This document shows positions 58,256 through 64,000 of a stretch of 64,000 bases of DNA, in pieces. Both the position numbers and the translations under genes were made by a program. Source of the DNA: Armigeres subalbatus (Eukaryota > Arthropoda > Insecta > Diptera > Culicidae); NCBI RefSeq assembly GCF_024139115.2, contig NC_085140.1, positions 27,311,956 through 27,375,955 on the forward strand, in the 5' to 3' direction. Each line of letters opens with the position of its first letter. Position 1 is the first letter of the stretch. The notes under the pieces were generated by a model. The model saw nothing but the letters and a program-made list of their open reading frames with translations. It was not told the DNA's origin and did not search any database.

Positions 58256-58770
58256 GAGCGTGTATGTATATGTGTATCTATATACATTTGGGCATTCTAC
58301 ATCTCGACAATCTCCCTATCCCGATATCTCTCTATTTCGATGTGTTCTGATCATATTTTGTTTAGGATTCACTCTCCTTATGTCGATATGTTCAAATTTT
58401 TAGGCTACTAGACCTTTGGAAAATAACAAGCAAATGAACAACAAAAAGCGAAATTTGTTGTGTTGTCGTTTCTCTTACACAGGAAAAAAATAATGAGAGC
58501 TAATAAGCGCGTAAAAAATAAAGACACGAAAAATTACAATTTTTGGGGGTTAAAGGATCATTTCCAACAAGTTCGCCCTAAATGTATGCAATTTCTGTAG
58601 CAGTATGTCAGTCTCTATAACATACATCATATAAAAAATGGCATAATGCATCAGAAATAGCATACATTCAGGCGGTAATATCCTTTAAATTTACGCTTTT
58701 GTTTGCATTCCCTTTATGTGCATTACTTTTCGTGTAAAGTTCAACATATTTTGCTATCCCAACTCTCGTG
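58256..58770. other. Spacer
   Basis: No gene seen. Contains TCTCCCTATCCCGATATC near 58308, echoed by TCTCCCTCTATCTCGATG near 59938. Confidence 0.4.
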
Positions 58771-59310
58771 TAGGGGAAGGGGGGACAATATGCCCTAGCT
58801 AAGCAAACACTGCTCTATTGTCTTATTTGTAATGCTATTCATGGGTATTTTTACATTATGCATCAGTTAAACAAGATGGCTAGTTGATGCCATTCAAAAA
58901 TTGTCAAAAATCTCAATCATATTGATAATATTCACATTTCAAAAAAGTGGTGATATTTTGTTGCCGGAAAACTCATGAGGCAAAACGCCTTTCAGCTGGC
59001 GGCTCCTAGGGAACAAAGTACCACGCGTCGGTGAATCAGCATTCTAGTATGGATAGTCCGTGGAGACGCAAGTACTTTGTAGGTTATTGCCACTAGGGCG
59101 TTTTGCCTCGCTAAAATGTTAGATGTTTCTTCAAAATGTGGAAAATTTCGGTTTTTCCGACCTTCCCATGAACTATTTTGAAACTTTCTTCGCCTATCCT
59201 ACATAATTTTAGATCTAGTTTTGTTACGGACATATTAATGACGATAAATGTGAGGGAAACCACAAAAGGCGTTTTGCATCGGGAGGGCGTTTTGGGGCCT
59301 CTTCCCTTAT
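58771..59310. mobile_element. MITE with imperfect inverted ends, about 540 bp
   Basis: The left end TAGGGGAAGGGGGGACAATA-TGCCC and right end GGGCGTTTTGGGGCCTCTTC-CCTTA are imperfect inverted repeats with TA/TTA at the borders. The interior has two GGCAAAACGCC/AGGGCGTTTTGCC words but no protein frame. Confidence 0.5.
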
Positions 59311-59994
59311 TTCAGTATTCAGTGCGACGAGAGAAGCTAGCGCGCGCATAAAATAACTGAGTGAGCGTGTCTCAATGTACGTCTCATGAGACTTATCTCA
59401 TGCTCTAGGAATACATAGCTAGCGTTACTTGGGCGACGATATTATTGCGCAGATTCCGCCTCATTAGATTCCTGCGCGAAAATTATTTGCGTGAATATTT
59501 TCCCCGTGTCAGACACACAAATGAATTAACACTGTTTGCTGTTTATCCGAGTAAACAAAAACACGTGTGTCCGATGAATAACAACAACAAAAAACAATTA
59601 CGAAGATAGCCTGAATGTATTGGTGTGTACGATAAAAATTCAAAGCAAAACGAAGTTGCGCCAGAGTCTAAAAAATTATGCAATGGGCAATATTTAATGA
59701 AAATTTTCCGCCCGAGCTATTTTACGCACCTCCGCTGTTGTTTGCAAAGGTTTGCCATGGCAAGATGTCTCAATGCGACTCACCAAAGTTATTGTGAGGA
59801 ACACAAGCTTCGTGAGACTCGCGTGCGCTAAATTTTATGTGCGCGTAGCAATCGTTGCTCAATCTCATCTTTTTTTGTACACGGGCAACGAGCTTTTTTG
59901 GAAATTGTAACCATTTCAATTTTCCTTCCATTCCTCGATCTCCCTCTATCTCGATGGTTCCATCAATATCGAATAGTGAAGAGGCGACTGTATT
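59311..59994. other. Spacer, no gene seen
   Basis: Contains GCGCGCGCATAAAA near 59340 and TTTTATGTGCGCG near 59834, a weak inverted pair; nothing else recognised. Confidence 0.4.
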
Positions 59995-60465
59995 TCTCAT
60001 TTCCCATTTCTAGGATTTCAGTTATCATTTTCTAGTTCTAAGTTCTCATTTCTTAGTTCTCAGTTCTTAGTGCTCAGTTCTCAGTTGTCACTTCTCACTT
60101 CTTAGTGCTCAGTTCCCAATTCTCCAATTTTAATGTTTCAACTCTTAGTTTTCAGCTCTTAGTTCTCAGTATTCATTTCTCAGTTCTCACTTCTCAGTTC
60201 TCACTTCCCACTTCTCACTTATGAATTATCACTTCGTACTTCTCACTTAGCACTACTCATTTATTAATTCTCACTTCTCACTTCTGATTTCCCAATTCTC
60301 ACTTCCTAATTGTCTTTTCGCCCTTTTAAGTGCTCATCACTCACTTCTCATTTCTCATTCTCACATCTCACTTCTCACCTCTGACTTCTCTTTCGTCAAT
60401 AATCACTTTTGACTTCTCACTTCTTATTTCTTATGTGAAGTCTCATTCCTCACTTCGCAATTATC
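59995..60465. repeat. TTCTCACTTCTCAG-type TC-rich tract
   Basis: Degenerate 6-9-bp units (TTCTCAGTTCTCA, CACTTCTCAC) on the plus strand, the complement of the tract at 57835-58255. The pair is about 1.7 kb apart. Confidence 0.75.
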
Positions 60466-60483
60466 ACTATTTCATCATTATTT

Positions 60484-60560
60484 TTGTTAGCTATTCGGCC
60501 AACGGCATTGAGCCAAACGACCCGTTCAACCGAACGGCATTCGGCCAAATAGCCTGAAAT
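60484..60560. repeat. ATTCGGCCAAACGACC minisatellite
   Basis: Four to five degenerate copies of a GGCCAAACGAC unit, related to the array at 40190-40372. Confidence 0.5.
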
Positions 60561-61251
60561 CCCGTCAACTCACCGGAATTGAGGCGTGGAACACTGGGAA
60601 GCAGGCACTACAGAAGCATCCCAAGTAGGCCAGGTCATTCCACGTCGAGCAACCGTGCGAGACGGTCGTTTTCTCCACGGACAGTCGGTTTTTCCTCGGG
60701 TTTTCCTGGACAGTCAGGTTTTTGCTGTAGGTTTTTTCAACCGAATAATCGAAGTGGTATTTCAGTGGAAGTTCAGTAAGGTATTTCCGTCAATTACGCA
60801 AACAAGTTATTGCGTTATAGTGCATATTTCATTGCCCCACGCCGTCAGTTCCACGTGGTGAGCGGCGATCGCCCAGTGCAAAGCTAACGTTTGTTTGTTT
60901 GAACCATCATCTCCGATCGAGCGTCCCAACCAACACAGTCGTCGGCGTCTCGCCTCCCCGCGGCGTCCAACAGTCCAGCTGCAGTGCTGGGCGAGTGACC
61001 GTCCGTCCAGTCCAGTGCGAGCCGCAACAACCGGTGTTGGTGTGGTGGTGAGATAAGTATAGAAAGTTTCTTTTGTCGTTTTCTCCTCCCCTCAATCTTG
61101 TCGATTAGTTAAACCAGTTATTTTATTCTCTCGTCTTTCCCCTGTGTTTCAAATCATTATTTTTGTGTTAGTTTTTTCTCTAATTTTCTAATAGTAATAA
61201 GCGTCAATTTTAAATAGTGTGTGCCTCGCTCCCGCGGGTCACTTCGTGTCC

Positions 61252-62660
61252 GCAATGAGCGATGGCGAGGATGGCGGGGGTAAATTGTACTCCCAGTCTG
61301 ATACTATGTTGCATTCTGGTCTCCCGGAAAAAAAGAGAGTAGACACTAGCAACGCTGTTTCCCCTACGATTCCCCGCCACAAGGCCTACCCTCCTAACTC
61401 TAGTGGGCCATACGTTGTTTTTTCCGATCCAAAGGCAAACGATTGAATATCAGTCAGATCAGTAAAGATCTGGAAAAGCGATTCTCGTCAGTCACAACCA
61501 TTGACATGGTTGGGCCTAGTAAGCTGCGCGTCACTTGTTCTGATTGCAAACAGGCCAACGAGATTGCCACCTTTGAGCTCTTCACTCTAGAATATAAGGT
61601 TTATCTTCCATCAGCAGTGTGTGAGATCGGGGAGTGATCACAGAGGAGCATGACTTGCGATGATTTGAAACAAGGTTGCGGCCGTTTCAAAAATGCTTCT
61701 CTGCCTCCTGTTAAGATACTGGACTGCAAACAAATGTATTCAGTGTCACAGGAGGGGGAGAATCGAGTTTATTCGCCTTCAGACTCCTTCTGTGTGACCT
61801 TCTCCGGGTCCGCACTGCCTGATTATGTGGTGATTGGAAAACTTCGTCTACCTGTTCGGCTGTATGTACCGAAGGTGATGAATTGTGTTAATTGCAAGCA
61901 GCTGGGCCACACCGCTTAGTACTGCTGCAATAAACCCCGCTGTGCATCGTGCGGAGAGAAGCATGTGGATGGCGCGTGCAAGACGGCGCCGAAATGTGTT
62001 TATTGCAACGAAGGCCCTCCGCATGCTCTCGAAGCTTGCCCGACGTACATACAGCGGCGAATTCACCAGAAACGGTCTCTTCAGCAGCGGTCCCGACGAA
62101 GCTACGCCGAGATGCTGAGGAAGGCCGTTTCACCGGTTGTTTCTGACACCATCTACTCGTCCCTTCCTCTGGACGATCAAGGCAGCTCTGACTCTGAAGT
62201 TGGAAATGGGGTTCCCTTTGTTTTCAAAGGCTCAACGAGAAAAAGAGTAAAACAGAGCCAGCGACCCTCGAAAAAGCCTAGAAAACAGCCTCAAAGTGAG
62301 TCCCATTCCAACATGGTCAAATCGCAAGCGACAGGAAATGCTCAGAAACGTTTAACTTTTGTGGGTTCACATCAGGATGAACGAGAGTTTCCTCCGCTTC
62401 CGGGAACATCAAAAATCCCTGATGTCCCAAGTTTTCCACATTTTCCGCCAGAAATAGAGCATAGAGAGCGAACGGGACAACAGCCGAGCGCTCCAATGTT
62501 CACGCTTTCTGGCATCGTGGAGCTCATCCTCAACTTCTTTAATGCTTCCGACCCCGTGAAGAACATGGTCAAAGCCGTTCTTCCTATTCTGACTCCTCTC
62601 CTGAAGCAGCTGGCTTCAAAAATGCCCCTTTTCGAGTCATTCGTATCCTTCGATGGCTAA
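61252..62660 (+). pseudogene. Gag-like ORF1 with zinc knuckles
   Basis: Starts at ATG 61255-region (MSDGEDGGGKLYSQSD) and reads HKAYPPNSSGPYVVFSDPKA. A one-base shift at about 61443 leads to NISQISKDLEKRFSSVTTID, KLRVTCSDCKQANEIATFEL, EYKVYLPSAVCEIG, an RRM-like segment. Another shift near 61635 leads to MTCDDLKQGCGRFKN, VKILDCKQMYSVS, ALPDYVVIGKLRLPVRLYVP. Zinc knuckles follow: CVNCKQLGHTA*YC (TAG at about 61918 for Ser), CASCGEKHVDGAC and CVYCNEGPPHALEAC, then TYIQRRIHQKRSLQQRSRRS, a basic and Ser-rich stretch, and a hydrophobic C-terminus. It would bind element RNA. Three breaks and one stop inactivate it. Confidence 0.8.
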
Positions 62661-64000
62661 TTTAGTCAATAAGGGTTACATGATTTCGATTCTACAGTGG
62701 AGCTGCAGAAGTATTCTTCCAAAATTAGATATTTTAAAATTTTTAGTTAACAAATTACAATGCGACGTTTTCGCTTTGTGTGAAACTTGGCTAACACCCG
62801 ATGTGAACCTTCATTTTCCTGATTTCAACATAATCCGCCACGATCGGGCAAATAGATATGGAGGGGTGTTGTTAGGGATCAAAAACAACACTCGTTCTAT
62901 AGAGTCGATCTTGCTCCGATGTCAGGCACCGAAGCTGTCGCATGTCAGGTGATTATTCGAGGAAAAGACCTCAGTATCGCCTCGATATATCTTCCTCCAA
63001 ACACCGCGATATCTCGTAGAGATCTTTCGCACATCTGCTCGGTTATGCCCGAGCCACGGTTGCTCTTGGGAGATTTTAACTCCCACGGAACAGCTGTAAG
63101 ACGACAACTGTTCAACGATGATATACGACCTCTGCGACGACTTTAATATGTCAATTTTGAATACAGGAGAAGTTACACGAGTGGCTCCTCCAGCAAGAGA
63201 TAGTCGTCTAGATCTTTCCATTTGTTCGAGCTCATTATCGTTGGACTGTACTTGGAAGGTGGTCCAAGATCCCCATGGTAGTGATCATTTGCCGATCGAA
63301 GTCTCGATTTCCAATGGACGTAATCAATCTGTTTCTACCGACCTCTCATATGACCTCACGAAGCACATCGATTGGGGAAAATATGCTGAGGCCATCATTG
63401 ATGGCGTACAGTCGATAGATTCACTTCCCCCGCGACAAGAGTACGAGTTTTTATCCCAGTTGATCCTTGACAGTGCTCTTCAGGCACAACGCCGGCCGGT
63501 GCCAGGAGCTTCGGTTCGTAGAAAACCACATAGTCCGTGGTGGGATGTCGAGTGTACACAACTTTATCGCGAGAAATCCGGCGCGTTTAAAGAATTTCGG
63601 AAACACGGTTCGATCGTACTTCACAAACGATATATCGCGCTCGAGATCCAGTTCAAGAAGCTGGTCAAAGTGAAGAAACGCGGATATTGGCGCACTTTTG
63701 TTGAAGGTTTATCGCGCGAGACCTCAATGAAAACTCTTTGGACGGTCGGGAGAAGAATGCGCAACGCTTCGTCCGTAAACGAAGATCGTGAAAGCTCGTC
63801 GCGGTGGATACTCGACTTCGCAAAGAAAGTTTGTCCGGATTCGGTGCCGGTGAAGCAACGGTCACGTGATACTCTTGCTAGCAGGGATGATATGGATCGC
63901 CCTTTTCGATGATTGAGTTCTCACTCGCTCTCCTTTCATGTAACAACTCCTCTCATGGAATGGATAGGATCAACTTCGATTGACGCAAAACCCTCCCAGA
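62653..64000 (+). pseudogene. ORF2 endonuclease and linker, truncated by window
   Basis: ATG 62653 begins MANLVNKGYMISILQWSCRS, then VFALCETWLTPDVNLHFPDF and YGGVLLGIKN. A shift near 62925 leads to TEAVACQVIIRGKDLSIASI, YLPPNTA, PEPRLLLGDFNSHGTA. A second shift with loss of a few codons near 63100 leads to MIYDLCDDFNMSILNTGEVT, LDLSIC, DPHGSDHLPIEVSI (SDH catalytic motif at about 63281), then the linker with SPWWDVECTQLYREK, KKRGYWRTFVEGLSRETSM and RWILDFAKKVCPDSV. At about 63905 another one-base shift returns FSMIEFSLALLSCNNSS, the approach to RT. The AP endonuclease would nick target DNA. Continuation lies beyond 64000. Confidence 0.8.

Larger units (their letters stand above)
60570..64000 (+). 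mobile_element. I/Jockey-group non-LTR retrotransposon, runs off the window
   Basis: A GC-richer 5' leader (about 60570-61251) precedes ORF1 (61252-62660) and ORF2 (62653 to beyond 64000). ORF2 shows only the endonuclease and linker here; RT would be past the end. ORF1 stop and ORF2 start overlap (ATGGCTAA at 62653-62660). The exact 5' border is not fixed. Frameshifts in both ORFs make this copy inactive. Whether it is I- or Jockey-clade needs the RT and 3' end. Confidence 0.75.

Noticed and set aside
57835..60465. CRISPR-like array in the GA/TC tracts
   Set aside because: Units are short, degenerate and without regular unique spacers, and the genome is eukaryotic.

Overview
The window looks like a piece of a large, repeat-rich insect genome, most likely a culicine mosquito (Aedes-like). 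This is inferred from the mix of RTE, I-like, CR1-like and BEL retroelements, TA-flanked MITEs, an IS630/Tc1-type transposase with D37E spacing, and short dipteran-style introns. There are no operons, CRISPR arrays, rRNA genes or intact tRNA genes.

The only convincing host-gene sequence is two exons on the minus strand: 54375-53263 (1,113 nt) and 6133-5907 (227 nt). Both have good splice sites. The upstream donor and the downstream acceptor are both phase 0, so the simplest model is one gene with a 47.1-kb intron that fills most of the window. I do not recognise the protein; it is disordered, rich in Ser/Thr-Pro and Gln, and contains a KEN motif.

Layout outside and inside that intron. 0-4.3 kb: remnants of an unclassified intron-containing transposon-like family, two small inverted-repeat elements, and a BEL gag pseudogene. 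8-14.2 kb: a minisatellite, an IS630-type fragment, near-concentric inverted repeats around a tRNA-containing fold-back, and a TA-MITE. 14.7-16 kb: a degenerate tandem array. 17.2-22.8 kb: an I-like non-LTR element on the minus strand with EN, RT and RNase H. 23.1-23.8 kb: an RTE copy with an inverted 5' end. 27.1-27.7 kb: a tRNA-headed SINE with perfect 23-bp duplications. 29-34.5 kb: a CR1-like element interrupted by a 2.67-kb ORF1-only element. 38.4-40.1 kb: a non-coding retroposon with 24-bp duplications. 40.5-43.2 kb: a hAT transposon with a BED finger and TATCGATA-rich end, followed by a fold-back. 44.3-50.6 kb: one RTE copy, then a short retroposon interrupted by a second RTE. 51.0-51.6 kb: second copy of the SINE.

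Beyond the 54-kb exon: a second copy of the short retroposon (56 kb), another IS630-type remnant (57.5 kb), GA-rich and TC-rich repeat tracts around a MITE, and an I/Jockey-group element (60.6 kb to the window end) whose two ORFs overlap by 8 nt.

Every transposon coding region seen carries stops or frameshifts, so none of these copies looks autonomous. The main value of the window is its readable insertion history: several retroposons keep target-site duplications, and two nested insertions can be ordered in time.
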